From contig JAERTE010000112.1 of assembly GCA_016845145.1 (NCBI GenBank), forward strand, positions 1 to 64,000: DNA of 64,000 nt. The letters are read 5' to 3'. The stretch is from Rhodospirillaceae bacterium. Lineage in GTDB: Bacteria; Pseudomonadota; Alphaproteobacteria; Rhodospirillales; Casp-alpha2. This document shows, piece by piece, positions 43,373-53,090 of this stretch (positions are counted from its first letter, which is position 1; each line of letters opens with the position of its first letter). The translations under genes were made by a program, and so were the position numbers. The notes under the pieces are model-generated. The model did no database searches, was not told the DNA's origin, and was given only the letters and a program-made list of their open reading frames with translations.

Positions 43373-44542
43373 ATGAAAGAACTGTCATCGAAAGAACGCG
43401 TGCATCGCGCACTTCGCCGCGAACCGATAGACCGGGTGCCGCTGTTCTACCGCGCCAAACACGAGGCCAAAGATAAATTGGCCCGGATTTATGGCATTGA
43501 CGACGCTTCAACGGGGATGAAGCACAACCCGCAACTGGAATTCCGACTCGGCAACGATATCGTGATGTACCAGATCGGCATCAACGCGCAGTTCTCGCAC
43601 CGCGATATCGCCATCGGCGAAACCTGGTACAACCACTTCGGCGTTGGCTACGGCAAAAGCGGGCTGCAGGGCCGCACCGCTGAAGAGGAAGCGGAGTTCG
43701 CCCTGACGCAGGAATACTGGGGCCCCGCTAAAGTGGTGCCGGAGAACTTCCCCTCTCACCATCCGATCACGTCGATGGAAGAGCTGAAAGCCTACACCTG
43801 GCCCGATCCGAATGACCCTGAGTTGCTTGATCCGATTGCCGACATGGTGCGGACTTATGGTAATGACTATTTCACCGTGGTCGACTTGTCCTCGACACTG
43901 ATCGAGGCGGCCTACGCGCATATTATCGGCACCCAGAATTTTTTCTTGAAGATGTTCGACGAGCCCGAGTTGATCCACGGCGTTCTTGATGGGTTGGCGG
44001 AGTACTACGCCGCTATCGGGCGCAATGCGATCAAGCTTGGCATTGATATGATCCGCGTCGGTGACGATGTCGGCGCACAGCAATCGATGATGATCTCTCC
44101 CGAACAGTGGCGCGAATTGGCGAAGCCGCGGTTCAAGTACATGTTTGACGAATTCCGTAAGGAAAACCCGGACATCCTGATCAAGTTCCATTCGTGCGGT
44201 GACTATTCGCCGATCTTGCCCGATCAGGTGGAACTGGGCGCTGATCTGTCGGGTTTGTTGCAGCCCGCCGGCGGACTCAAGGATCAAGTGGGGATCAAAA
44301 AGAAATTCGGCGGTGATATAGCGTTGATCGGCGGATTCGACGTGCAGCGCCTGCTGCCGCGCGGTCAAGTCGAAGAGGTGCGTCAGGGCGTTTTGGACGT
44401 GATGAAAAATTACGCCGTCGGCGGCGGTTATATCTTCTCACCTTCGCACTACATCCTCGCTGACGTTCCGGTCCAGAACATTTTCGCCATGCTCGAAGCG
44501 CAACGCGATTTCGGCGTATACGGCAAATATCCGCTGGATTGA
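43373..44542 (+). CDS. Uroporphyrinogen-decarboxylase-like methyltransferase (1)
   Basis: This encodes 389 residues of the UroD/MtaA/MtbA superfamily, TIM-barrel enzymes that use zinc to activate a methyl acceptor or handle corrinoid-bound methyl groups. 'SSKERVHRALRREPIDRVP' is the usual start. The zinc pair His273-x-Cys275 is in 'KFHSCGDYSP'. At the position where MtbA-like enzymes have a distal cysteine the protein has His359 in 'IFSPSHYIL'. The substrate is unknown. A strong 'GGGAGGAAA' precedes it and the corrinoid protein follows after 30 bp. Confidence 0.88.
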   Translation: MKELSSKERVHRALRREPIDRVPLFYRAKHEAKDKLARIYGIDDASTGMKHNPQLEFRLGNDIVMYQIGINAQFSHRDIAIGETWYNHFGVGYGKSGLQGRTAEEEAEFALTQEYWGPAKVVPENFPSHHPITSMEELKAYTWPDPNDPELLDPIADMVRTYGNDYFTVVDLSSTLIEAAYAHIIGTQNFFLKMFDEPELIHGVLDGLAEYYAAIGRNAIKLGIDMIRVGDDVGAQQSMMISPEQWRELAKPRFKYMFDEFRKENPDILIKFHSCGDYSPILPDQVELGADLSGLLQPAGGLKDQVGIKKKFGGDIALIGGFDVQRLLPRGQVEEVRQGVLDVMKNYAVGGGYIFSPSHYILADVPVQNIFAMLEAQRDFGVYGKYPLD

Positions 44543-44572
44543 GCCGAGCTATATAAAAAAGGGAGAATATTG

Positions 44573-45280
44573 ATGGAAGACCCCGTATTGAAAATCCCCG
44601 AAGACTGGGAAAGCCGCGCCCCTGAAGGTTGGGAGTGGGCGACGCTCTGGGACGCGGTTGAAACCGGCGACCATATTTACGCCGACGAGCGTGTGCAGCA
44701 GGCAATTGATGCGGACATCGACCCGCGCGTCATTCTCGATGACGGGTTGTTTCCGGGCTTCGACCTACAGGCCGACCGTTTCAGCGCCCAGGTGATTTTT
44801 ATCCCGGAGATGCTGATAACGGCGCGGGCCATGAAGGCGGGCCTGGCTCTCATCCGCCCGCTTTTGGCAGCCATGGCGGAAAAACCGCTTGGCACGTTCG
44901 TTATGGGGACGGTACTGGGGGACATGCACGATATTGGCCAATCCATCGTGACCATCATGCTGGAAAACGCCGGCTTCAATGTCATCAACCTGGGCACCGA
45001 CGTGCATCCGGATAAGTTCATCGAGACCGCCATGGAAGAAAAAGCCGATCTGGTCGGTTTTTCTGCATTGCTTTCGACGACGGTGTATTATCAAAAGGTC
45101 ACCATCGATGAGTTCGAGAAAGCTGGGCACCGTGACAAAGTGCACATCCTGATCGGTGGCGCGCCGACATCGCCTGAATGGGCAGACGAATGCGGTGCCG
45201 ACGGCTGGGGTAAGGACGCGGTGGAAGCTGTGCGCTTGGCTATGAAATTGGTCACCGAAGAACGCGTGGCCTGGGCTTAG
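44573..45280 (+). CDS. Corrinoid (cobalamin-binding) protein (1)
   Basis: This encodes 235 residues with a helical cap (1-95) and a B12-binding Rossmann domain. The His-on motif is 'GDMHDIGQSIV' with His119; 'FSALLSTTVYYQK' and 'ILIGGAPTSPEWADECGADGW' complete the cobalamin pocket. It shuttles methyl groups between the UroD-like and pterin methyltransferases. The ATG at 44573 has 'GGGAGA' at 7-8 nt. The activator gene follows 12 bp downstream. Confidence 0.92.
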   Translation: MEDPVLKIPEDWESRAPEGWEWATLWDAVETGDHIYADERVQQAIDADIDPRVILDDGLFPGFDLQADRFSAQVIFIPEMLITARAMKAGLALIRPLLAAMAEKPLGTFVMGTVLGDMHDIGQSIVTIMLENAGFNVINLGTDVHPDKFIETAMEEKADLVGFSALLSTTVYYQKVTIDEFEKAGHRDKVHILIGGAPTSPEWADECGADGWGKDAVEAVRLAMKLVTEERVAWA

Positions 45281-45292
45281 GAACCAAACTCT

Positions 45293-47239
45293 ATGGCGGA
45301 TACTTTTCGCGTCACTTTTGTCGACCCGGAAAACGACGGAACCGAACGCCATACCAACGTTGAGGACGGCAAGACGCTACTCGACGCGGCGCATGCCGCC
45401 GGTATCGCCATGGAGGCAACTTGCGGTGCGCGCGGGCGTTGCCGGTCTTGCCGTGTGAAGGTGGTTTCGGGCGAGGTGCCGCCACCCACTATCCAAGACA
45501 CGGTTCAACTGGGTCATGACGAAGTGCGCGAGAACTTCCGCCTCGCGTGCCAGACCAAGGTCATTGAGGATTGCGTGGCTATGGCGTTGCCGCCGCGCTC
45601 TGAATCAGGCCATCAGATTTTGGCCTCCGATGTCTCAGCGGCCGACGCGCACGGTTTCGTTATTCACTCCGGTGTTGAGAAGCATCTGCTGAACGCGAAA
45701 GCACCGGTAAGCGAACACAATCAGACGGCGGACTGGGAAGAGGTTTTGGCCTCGCTTCCTACAACGGTCGACCGACAAATCACACTGGATGTGATGCGCA
45801 AGATTCCGAGTGCTTTGCGCGACAAGGGCGGCGTGATTACGGCGACCACCTTCAATAATCGCGTGATCGACCTGGAAGCCGGCGATAGCACCGAGCACCT
45901 CTACGGCATGGCCTTCGATATCGGTACCACATCAATTGTCGGCAGCCTCATCGATCTCACCAGCGGTGAATGTTTGGCCAATGTGGGTGGCGTTAATCCG
46001 CAAGCGGTCTATGGCGGCGATCTCATGTCGCGCATCGCCTACGCACAGTTCGACGAGAAAAAGCTGGCGACACTGCGTGCCCGCGCACTGAACGCCATCA
46101 ACGATTTCGTCAAGGAAGCCTGCACGGAAGCCGGTGTTTTGCCCAACCATGTTTATAAGATGGTCGTTGTCGGCAATACGTGCATGCATCATGTCCTGCT
46201 GGGCATCGATGTGAGCTACGTGGGGCTGGCGCCCTACGCGCCGACGGTCAATGAGGCCATTGTCGTCTCCGCGGGCGAGCTTCCCTTGAAAGCCGCACCC
46301 AATGCTCAGGTTTGTTTGCTACCTATTGTCGCTGGGTTTGTCGGCGCCGATACGATGGCCTGTGTGCTGGCGACGCGAATTTACGAAAGCGAGGAGATTC
46401 GCGCGCTTGTCGATATCGGCACCAATGGTGAAGTGATCATGGGCCGGAGAGGCCGTTTGATGGCGTGTTCAGCACCGGCGGGACCCGCTCTGGAGGGCGC
46501 ACAGGTGCGCCATGGCATGCGCGGCGCCATGGGGGCTATCGAGAAAGTCGAGATTGGCGATGATGTCTGCTGTGCGGTCATCGGCGATGCGCCGGCGATC
46601 GGAATTTGCGGCTCTGGATTGATCGATGCCTGCGCCAAGCTCGTCGAAAGCGGTATTATGGAGACGTCGGGACGGTTTTTGCGGAAAGGCCGAGAGAATT
46701 TGCCGCAAGCTTTGCAGGATCGGTTCTTAGACGTCTCCGGCGGCATCGAGTTCGCTTTGGTCGACAAGGATAAATCCGGTAAAGACGAAGCCATTACCGT
46801 AACCCAGAGCGATATCAGGCAAATTCAACTGGCGAAAAGCGCGATTTTTTCCGGCATTGCCATGTTGCAAAAGGTCATGGAGGTCTCGGATGATGACCTC
46901 CATGAATTGTTGATGTGTGGCGGCTTCGGCAACTATATCAACGTGGAAAGTGCAGTAAAAATTCGTCTCGTGCCGAACCTGCCAGTCGAAAAGATCACCT
47001 ATGCCGGCAACGCCGCGCTGATGGGTGCGCAGATCGCGCTGTTGTCCGAGGATGAGCGCAATCGTGCGTCGGAATTGGCCCGCACTATCGAACACGTTGG
47101 TTTGGCAACGCATCCGGATTTCCAAGACATATTCGTCGATGCCATGAGTTTCCTGGGCAATGGTGAGGCCGCGGAAACCTCGGCTGCCCCCAAGCGACGG
47201 CGGGCTGGCGGCCGGAGAGCTGCCGCCGGGGGCGACTGA
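45293..47239 (+). CDS. Ferredoxin/ASKHA-type reductive activator of corrinoid proteins (RamA/DUF4445-like)
   Basis: This encodes 648 residues. Cys44, Cys50, Cys53 and Cys86 ('CGARGRCRSC', 'LACQTKV') form a plant-type [2Fe-2S] ferredoxin domain. The C-terminal two-thirds is an ATPase of the ASKHA superfamily ('GMAFDIGTTSIVG', 'LVDIGTNGEVIMG', 'ICGSGLIDACAKLVESG'), the DUF4445 type. Such proteins use ATP and an electron donor to reduce inactive Co(II) corrinoids to Co(I). The end is Arg/Ala-rich. The CobW gene begins 1 bp after its stop. Confidence 0.93.
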   Translation: MADTFRVTFVDPENDGTERHTNVEDGKTLLDAAHAAGIAMEATCGARGRCRSCRVKVVSGEVPPPTIQDTVQLGHDEVRENFRLACQTKVIEDCVAMALPPRSESGHQILASDVSAADAHGFVIHSGVEKHLLNAKAPVSEHNQTADWEEVLASLPTTVDRQITLDVMRKIPSALRDKGGVITATTFNNRVIDLEAGDSTEHLYGMAFDIGTTSIVGSLIDLTSGECLANVGGVNPQAVYGGDLMSRIAYAQFDEKKLATLRARALNAINDFVKEACTEAGVLPNHVYKMVVVGNTCMHHVLLGIDVSYVGLAPYAPTVNEAIVVSAGELPLKAAPNAQVCLLPIVAGFVGADTMACVLATRIYESEEIRALVDIGTNGEVIMGRRGRLMACSAPAGPALEGAQVRHGMRGAMGAIEKVEIGDDVCCAVIGDAPAIGICGSGLIDACAKLVESGIMETSGRFLRKGRENLPQALQDRFLDVSGGIEFALVDKDKSGKDEAITVTQSDIRQIQLAKSAIFSGIAMLQKVMEVSDDDLHELLMCGGFGNYINVESAVKIRLVPNLPVEKITYAGNAALMGAQIALLSEDERNRASELARTIEHVGLATHPDFQDIFVDAMSFLGNGEAAETSAAPKRRRAGGRRAAAGGD

Positions 47240-47240
47240 C

Positions 47241-48233
47241 ATGCGGGTCAATCTGCTTTTTGGGTTTTTGGGTTCAGGCAAAACGACGCTGGCGCGGCGG
47301 CTTTTACAGGCTGACTCTCGCGGCCAAAAAATGGCGGTTATCGTCAACGAATTTGGTGATGTGGGCATCGACGGCGCTATCCTGAATGGTCGCGAGGAAG
47401 GCGATAATATTGATATGGTGGAGCTGACGTCAGGCTGCCTGTGCTGCACCCTCAAAGGGTCACTTTTGATGGCCGTCGAAGAATTGCGCCAGAAATCCGA
47501 CGCCGATCTGCTGGTCATTGAGGCTACGGGAATTGCCGAACCCGAAGAAATGGTAGAGACCTTCTCAGATCCATCGTTCTCTGAGATTTACGAAATGGGA
47601 CCCATGGTCACTGTGGTGGACTCGCCCAGGTTTATGAAAATCCGGGAAATGCTGGGTCCGTTTTACGAAGCGCAGGTTCGCAACGCCGATACGGTCATCC
47701 TTAACAAGACGGATCTGGCGGCAGCCGTGGATCTAGAATCGCTTCGCCGAGAAGTGGCGTCACTTAACCCCGGCGCGGATATCGTCTTCTCGGAGCAATG
47801 CGACGTGGACATCGAACCGTTGCTGTTTGGCGCCGAAAGCCAGGTTATGGCAGAGGCATTGGGTAAAGAGCGGCCCGTTGGCGATCATCATGACCACGAT
47901 CACGGGCACGATCACGGGCACGATCATGAACACGATCATGGACATGACCATCGGCACGCGCCTGCTGACTCGTTTGTTTTGGATGCGACGGCGGGTGGGA
48001 AGCGCAGTGTGTTAGAGGCGTTTTTCGCTTCGCTCCCTGACAACATCTGGCGAGCCAAGGGCTTCACCGTATTGGACGGTGCGCCGGTGTTGGTTCAATT
48101 CACCATGGGACAACTTGACGTGGCGCCGGCGGAGCCTCGGGATAACTATCACATGGTCTTCATCGGGCCGGATATGGACCAAGATGCAATTGCAGCGGAT
48201 TTTGCCGGCGTGATGGTTGGAGCGACGCCATGA
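47241..48233 (+). CDS. CobW-type GTPase (metal chaperone)
   Basis: This encodes 330 residues of the G3E family. The Walker A motif is 'GFLGSGKTTLARR' (8-20), the metal-binding CxCC is 'SGCLCCTLKG' (Cys66, 68, 69), and the base-recognition motif is 'LNKTDLAA'. A histidine/aspartate-rich loop of tandem short repeats lies in the middle (nt 47884-47960), suited to metal storage. In this setting it may deliver cobalt or zinc to corrinoid or UroD-like enzymes. It overlaps the regulator downstream in an ATGA arrangement. Confidence 0.92.
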   Translation: MRVNLLFGFLGSGKTTLARRLLQADSRGQKMAVIVNEFGDVGIDGAILNGREEGDNIDMVELTSGCLCCTLKGSLLMAVEELRQKSDADLLVIEATGIAEPEEMVETFSDPSFSEIYEMGPMVTVVDSPRFMKIREMLGPFYEAQVRNADTVILNKTDLAAAVDLESLRREVASLNPGADIVFSEQCDVDIEPLLFGAESQVMAEALGKERPVGDHHDHDHGHDHGHDHEHDHGHDHRHAPADSFVLDATAGGKRSVLEAFFASLPDNIWRAKGFTVLDGAPVLVQFTMGQLDVAPAEPRDNYHMVFIGPDMDQDAIAADFAGVMVGATP

Positions 48234-48916
48234 TCGGTGCCGGTGCCGCCGTCGTTATGGAAGCTCAAAGCGATCCACGTTCGCTTACCGAAAAAGCCTA
48301 TCAGCAGTTGGTGCGCAAGATCACGCGGCTCGAACTCGTCCCAGGGGCGACATTGGCGGATAAAGCGCTGGTCGAAGCGCTTGGCATTGGTCGGACACCT
48401 ATCCGCGAAGCATTGCAGCGGCTGTCGGCTGAGGGATTGGTCGTCCATCGCACCAATCGCGGTATGTTCGTCGCCGACATCAATGCCGATAGTGCGCAGC
48501 ATATCTATGAGTTTCGCGCGCTTATTGACGGACAGGCGGCTCGATTGGCGGCCCTTCGGGCGAGCCGGGAAGACGTCGAAGAACTGGCGCTGTTGTACGC
48601 GCGATTGGTTGAAGCCATCGAGATCGACGATATTGACGGCTTTGTCGAATGCGACCGGCAGTTCTACGCGGTGCTGGCGCGAGCCGCGCAGAATATTTAT
48701 TTGGGCGAAGTGATCCCGCGCATCTTCAATCTGCATCTGCGTCTTTGGTTTTTAATTTCGGCGAAACTTGGCGGATGGCACGATATCGCCAGGGCGCATG
48801 CGGAAATGACACGCAGTGTCGTCGACGCGATAGAACGCGGCGAACCTGACGAAGCCGAACTGGCGGTAAAAATTTACATCCATGGTCGGCACAAGGAAAT
48901 TCGGGAACTTCTTTAA
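48230..48916 (+). CDS. GntR-family (FadR-like) transcriptional regulator
   Basis: This encodes 228 residues (or 219 from ATG 48257). The winged-helix domain contains 'LTEKAYQQLVRKITRLELVPGATL', 'LGIGRTPIREALQRLSAEGLV' and the FCD ligand-binding domain follows with 'YEFRALIDGQAARLAALRA', 'DRQFYAVLARAAQN' and 'HAEMTRSVVDAIERGEPDEAE'. It is the likely controller of the one-carbon cluster, the AT-rich dyads at 40.9 and 41.4 kb being possible but unproven sites. The stop precedes MTHFR by 134 bp. Confidence 0.9.
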   Translation: MIGAGAAVVMEAQSDPRSLTEKAYQQLVRKITRLELVPGATLADKALVEALGIGRTPIREALQRLSAEGLVVHRTNRGMFVADINADSAQHIYEFRALIDGQAARLAALRASREDVEELALLYARLVEAIEIDDIDGFVECDRQFYAVLARAAQNIYLGEVIPRIFNLHLRLWFLISAKLGGWHDIARAHAEMTRSVVDAIERGEPDEAELAVKIYIHGRHKEIRELL

Positions 48917-49050
48917 ATTCTGCGTTTGCTTTGGTCATGCTTCAAGGGGCTTCCGCCATATGCCGTACGCATGCCGCAACGCGTTTTTCCGGGGTTAGCT
49001 TGTGATAGTATCTTTGGTCTGTTGAGACCGCCGAATATGAGGGGGCTAGA

Positions 49051-49983
49051 ATGCCGATGACAGCGACCACCTTGGCCGACGAGGCCATCCGCGAAGATAT
49101 TTGCGCCTTTCTTGGCGATTTTACCGCCGAGACGACGCCGTTTTCGGCAACCAAGATTGAACACTTTCCCGATGTGCTCAGGCCCGGAACGACTGTCTAC
49201 GTGACCTTCCTGCCTGGCACCGACTATGCCGATACGGTTAGTGTCTGCAAAAGGTTGAAGGGCGAGAACATGCGCCCGGTGCCGCATATTGCCGCGCGCA
49301 GCGTTCCGAACAAGGCGTTCTTGGAGGAAAACCTCACGAAGCTCAAAGACGAAGCCGACATTGATGAAGTGTTGATCATCGGCGGCGCCGTTGATCGCCC
49401 GGTTGGTGATTTCTCCGATTCGATGCAGATTATGGAAACCGGGCTGTTGGACAAATACGGCATTCGCAAGATCGGCGTCGCGGGTCATCCCGAAGGCAGC
49501 CCTGACATTACCGATGAAGGCATCATGCAGGCATTGGCATGGAAAAATGCTTTTGCCGAGCGCACGGGTGCCGAAATGTACATGGTGACGCAGTTCTGTT
49601 TCGAAGCGGAGCCAATCATTGCCTGGGACAAAGCCATCCAAGCAGATGGCAACAAGTTACCCATCCGCATTGGCGTGCCCGGTCTAGCGACGATTAAGAC
49701 GCTGCTGAATTACGCCAAGGCTTGCGGTGTCGGCCAATCAATGAATTTTCTGAAACGCCAGGCGCGCAACGTGACCAAGTTGATGACGGTGTCCACGCCC
49801 GATCAGCAGATTGTCGAGTTGGCGCGTTATCAGGCGGAAAACCCCGATTGTGGCGTTTCGGGCGTTCACATGTATCCGCTGGGCGGGCTGAAAAAGACAG
49901 CGAAATGGACCTATGCCGTCACTGATGGAAATTTCGACATGAATGGCAAAGGCAACGGCTTTAAGGTCAACATTGACCTGTAG
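49051..49983 (+). CDS. metF: Methylenetetrahydrofolate reductase
   Basis: This encodes 310 residues of the flavin-dependent MTHFR family ('EVSPF'-like 'AETTPFSATKIEHFPDVLRPG', 'RPVPHIAARSVPNKAFLEENL', 'IGVAGHPEGSPDI', 'TQFCFEAEPIIAW'). It converts methyl-THF and methylene-THF. In a cluster with corrinoid methyltransferases the oxidative direction, methyl-THF to methylene-THF, is plausible. The ribosome site 'GAGGGGG' is strong. It lies between the regulator and the arsenite-oxidase-like genes. Confidence 0.92.
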   Translation: MPMTATTLADEAIREDICAFLGDFTAETTPFSATKIEHFPDVLRPGTTVYVTFLPGTDYADTVSVCKRLKGENMRPVPHIAARSVPNKAFLEENLTKLKDEADIDEVLIIGGAVDRPVGDFSDSMQIMETGLLDKYGIRKIGVAGHPEGSPDITDEGIMQALAWKNAFAERTGAEMYMVTQFCFEAEPIIAWDKAIQADGNKLPIRIGVPGLATIKTLLNYAKACGVGQSMNFLKRQARNVTKLMTVSTPDQQIVELARYQAENPDCGVSGVHMYPLGGLKKTAKWTYAVTDGNFDMNGKGNGFKVNIDL

Positions 49984-50081
49984 GCTGGCCGGTGGCGGGA
50001 CGCCGCCTTCTTGACAAGTGCGTCTGCACCGAGAGAATTGGTCCAAATTCAATATCAAGAACATGGAACGAAGGGGCGGGC

Positions 50082-50588
50082 ATGGCGGATGTAGATAGGC
50101 GGCGTTTTCTGCAAGGCGGTGTCGCCGGGTTGGCGGTGGCTTCCGGGCTTGCGCCGGCGATTAAGCCTGGCGAGGCTGAGGCGGCAACGAAAGACGCTTC
50201 TCCGAATTATCCTTCGGTGGATATTGTGCCCCTCGCTTCAATCCCGCCGGGGGCGGAAATCGCCTTTGACTACCCCGATGAAAATTCACCTGCCGTACTT
50301 TTGCGCTTGGACCAGCCTGCGGAAGGCGGAATTGGACCGGACAAGGATATTGTTGCCTTCTCCATGCTGTGTACGCACAAGGGGTGCCCGCTGAATTTCT
50401 TGGCAGATCAGAAGTCACTGGTCTGCCCATGTCACTGGAGCAGCTTCGACCCGGCCAAGGCGGGGCGTTTGGTGATTGGCCAAGCGAGCCAGTCGCTGCC
50501 GCAAATGCAGTTAGAGGTTCGCGACGGGATGGTGCGTGCCGTCGGGGTCGACGGCCTGATCTACGGTCGGCACACCAACATTCTCTGA
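50082..50588 (+). CDS. aioB: Arsenite oxidase small (Rieske) subunit
   Basis: This encodes 168 residues with a twin-arginine signal 'DRRRFLQGGVAGLAVASGLA', so it is exported folded and takes the catalytic subunit with it. The Rieske [2Fe-2S] ligands are 'CTHKGCP' and 'CPCHWSSFD'. The start is ATG 50082; an upstream in-frame start at 49992 has no supporting signal. The order small subunit then large subunit is the known aioBA order. The large subunit begins 10 bp downstream. Confidence 0.9.
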   Translation: MADVDRRRFLQGGVAGLAVASGLAPAIKPGEAEAATKDASPNYPSVDIVPLASIPPGAEIAFDYPDENSPAVLLRLDQPAEGGIGPDKDIVAFSMLCTHKGCPLNFLADQKSLVCPCHWSSFDPAKAGRLVIGQASQSLPQMQLEVRDGMVRAVGVDGLIYGRHTNIL

Positions 50589-50598
50589 TTTGCATATC

Positions 50599-53088
50599 AT
50601 GACCCGCGTGCCCCTGCCGCCGAAAAGCGCCAAATCATTCCGGACCGTCTGCCAGTTCTGCATCGTTGGGTGCGGCTACCAGGTATTCAAGTGGCCGGAG
50701 GGCAAGGATGGTACGCCGAGCTCGGACGGCAACGCGCTCGGCATCGATTTCACCGAGCCGCAATCGGCCGATGGTGTATGGATTGCACCGAACATGCACA
50801 CTGTCGTTACCGACAAGGATGGCTCGCGCCATAGTGTAGCGATCATCCCCGATACGGAATGTTCGGTGAACAGCGGCATGGAATCGGTGCGTGGTGGCGG
50901 CTTGGCCCAAACCCTCTATGCGCCTGACCGTGAAACCAAAGCGCGTCTGCACAGACCACAATTGCTAGGGGCTGATGGCCATCGTGACGCAGAGTGGGAC
51001 GAAGCTGTCGACCTTGGCGCCAGGGTTATCAAAGCGGTCATTGACCGGTGGGGACCGGATGCGGTTGGCATGAAGTTTTTCGACCATGGCGGCGGCGGCG
51101 GCGGTTTCGAGAACAATTGGGCGGTTGGGCGGTTTTTCTTCTCCGGTGTCGGTACGCGGCGCGCGTCGATCCACAACCGTCCTGCCTACAACAGCGAAGT
51201 GCATGCCGCTGGTGACGCCGGCTTGGCGCCCTTAACCAACGCCTATGTGGATGCACGCCTGTCCGACACCATCATGATCGTCGGTGCCAATCCTTACGAG
51301 ACGCAATCGAACTATTTTCTCAATCATATGATCCCGAACCTGAACGGTGACTCGGAAGAGTTGAAGGCCAAGACCTTCAGCGGCGAGCCGACAACTTCGG
51401 GCCGAATGATCATTGTCGATCCGCGCCGCACCATGAGCGTTGCTGCAGCTGAGGCTGCAGGCGGCAAGGAAAACGTGCTGCATCTCCAGATCGAACCCGG
51501 CACTGATATTGTGTTGCTGAACGCCATTTCGCGGGTTGTTCTGGATAAGCGCTGGCACGACATCGCGTTCATCCGTCAACGCACGGAATGGCAAACCTTC
51601 GAGGCCTATCAGCGATCATCCCTGGGCGTCGATCAGTCTTTGGACGACGTTGTCGATGAAGCGGCCGCGCATTGCGGTGTTGCAGCGGTGGATATCATCA
51701 AGGCGGCGGAATGGGTGGCGGAACCGAAAAAGGGCGGTGCGCGCCGGCGTACCTTGTTCCATTACGAGAAAGGATTGATCTGGGGGCTTAAGAACTACGA
51801 GAACATTGCCTCCATTGTTGATCTGGCGTTGATGACCGGCAATGTCGGCAAACCGGGTACCGGCTGCAGCCGTCTCGGTGGTCATCAGGAAGCTTATGTG
51901 CGCCCACCTTACCCCGGTGGGCGGCCTGCGCTGAACGTGGACGAAGCCGTGCGCCGCGGCGAAGCCAAGGTTTTCTGGATCGGGGGCTGCAATCCGGTGC
52001 TGACGACATTGCGTGCCGAAGACATGGAAAACTCATTGATCGAACGCGGCGCCTCGGTACGTGCCGTGCTCGAAGAAACCAAGGGTCGGCCTGTTGGTGA
52101 ACGCGTGGTGGCCGTTGTCGACGTGCTGAAGGAAGGCGGTATGTTCATCCTGGCGCAGGATCTCTACATGACGGCATCGGCGCAGCACGCCCATGTGGTG
52201 TTGCCTGCCGCTGGTTGGGGAGAAATGAACCTGACGTCGATCAACGGAGAGCGCCGGTTGCGGCTCTACGAGCGTTTCATGGACCCGCCGGGGGACGCCT
52301 TACCCGACTGGAAAATAATGTCGAAATTTGCCGAACGGCTGCGCCAGTTGTACGAGGAAGATCAAAATCCGTTGATGGCAAACCGGTTCCGTGATTACCG
52401 CTGGAAAACGGATGAAGAGGTCTTCATTCACGCGCGCTACAGTTTCAAGGGCGATGGCAGTGATCCCATGGAGGGCTATGCCGGGTTGACCTACGACCTG
52501 CTACGCGACCTTGGAAATGAAGGCATTCAGACGCCGGTGCGATTGGTCAACCGGGTGCCGGTGGGCACGCCGCGCCTGTTCGAGGACGGCAAGTTCGGCA
52601 CACCGTCGGGCAAGGCTCGCTTTATCGCCGCACACCGGCCGTGGCCCGGCTATGCGGCTGGGGTGGAGCGGCAGCGCAAAAACCACCGGTTCTGGATTAA
52701 CAACGGGCGCGTCAACCATATCTGGCAGACGCTCTATCATCACCAGCACATCGAATTTTACCGCGAGCGCTTTCCCATACCATGCCTGGAGATCAACCCT
52801 GCCGACGCGACGGAATTGGGCATCGCAGCGGGAGACCTGCTTGAGGTCGCTAACGATGTTGGTAGCGTCCGCGCCATGGCCTACATAACCGATGCGGTGA
52901 AGCCGAACCACGCGTTCATGCTATTTGGTCAGCCGCGGGGTGCGGCCGGCGACCTGATTTCAGATCACGTCGATCCGGCGACGACCATTCCCTACTACAA
53001 AGGTGCGTGGGCTGATATCCGCCGCATCGGGCCAGCGCCGGATGAATTGAAGACGGTCTCCTTCCTGCCTCGGAACAAGGTGGATTGA
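50599..53088 (+). CDS. aioA: Arsenite oxidase large (molybdopterin) subunit, AioA-like
   Basis: This encodes 829 residues of the DMSO-reductase family. Cys18, Cys21 and Cys25 with Ser96 in the fourth-ligand region ('NSGMESVRGG') suit the [3Fe-4S] cluster of AioA. Residues corresponding to the arsenite site are present: His163 and Glu171 in 'FFDHGGGGGGFENNW', Arg425 and His429 in 'CSRLGGHQEAY'. 'GVGTRRASIHNRPAYNSEVHAAGDAG' (in blocks) is also typical. It oxidises As(III) to As(V) in the periplasm; iodate-reductase-type IdrA relatives are an alternative. No cytochrome c or aio regulator gene is adjacent. Confidence 0.9.
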   Translation: MTRVPLPPKSAKSFRTVCQFCIVGCGYQVFKWPEGKDGTPSSDGNALGIDFTEPQSADGVWIAPNMHTVVTDKDGSRHSVAIIPDTECSVNSGMESVRGGGLAQTLYAPDRETKARLHRPQLLGADGHRDAEWDEAVDLGARVIKAVIDRWGPDAVGMKFFDHGGGGGGFENNWAVGRFFFSGVGTRRASIHNRPAYNSEVHAAGDAGLAPLTNAYVDARLSDTIMIVGANPYETQSNYFLNHMIPNLNGDSEELKAKTFSGEPTTSGRMIIVDPRRTMSVAAAEAAGGKENVLHLQIEPGTDIVLLNAISRVVLDKRWHDIAFIRQRTEWQTFEAYQRSSLGVDQSLDDVVDEAAAHCGVAAVDIIKAAEWVAEPKKGGARRRTLFHYEKGLIWGLKNYENIASIVDLALMTGNVGKPGTGCSRLGGHQEAYVRPPYPGGRPALNVDEAVRRGEAKVFWIGGCNPVLTTLRAEDMENSLIERGASVRAVLEETKGRPVGERVVAVVDVLKEGGMFILAQDLYMTASAQHAHVVLPAAGWGEMNLTSINGERRLRLYERFMDPPGDALPDWKIMSKFAERLRQLYEEDQNPLMANRFRDYRWKTDEEVFIHARYSFKGDGSDPMEGYAGLTYDLLRDLGNEGIQTPVRLVNRVPVGTPRLFEDGKFGTPSGKARFIAAHRPWPGYAAGVERQRKNHRFWINNGRVNHIWQTLYHHQHIEFYRERFPIPCLEINPADATELGIAAGDLLEVANDVGSVRAMAYITDAVKPNHAFMLFGQPRGAAGDLISDHVDPATTIPYYKGAWADIRRIGPAPDELKTVSFLPRNKVD

Positions 53089-53090
53089 GT

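Noticed and set aside
47884-47960. Short tandem repeat as mobile or CRISPR-like array
   Set aside because: It encodes the His/Asp-rich metal-binding loop of the CobW protein in frame.
49992-50081. 30-codon N-terminal extension of the Rieske subunit
   Set aside because: The twin-arginine signal starts properly at 50082 and the extension lacks a ribosome site.
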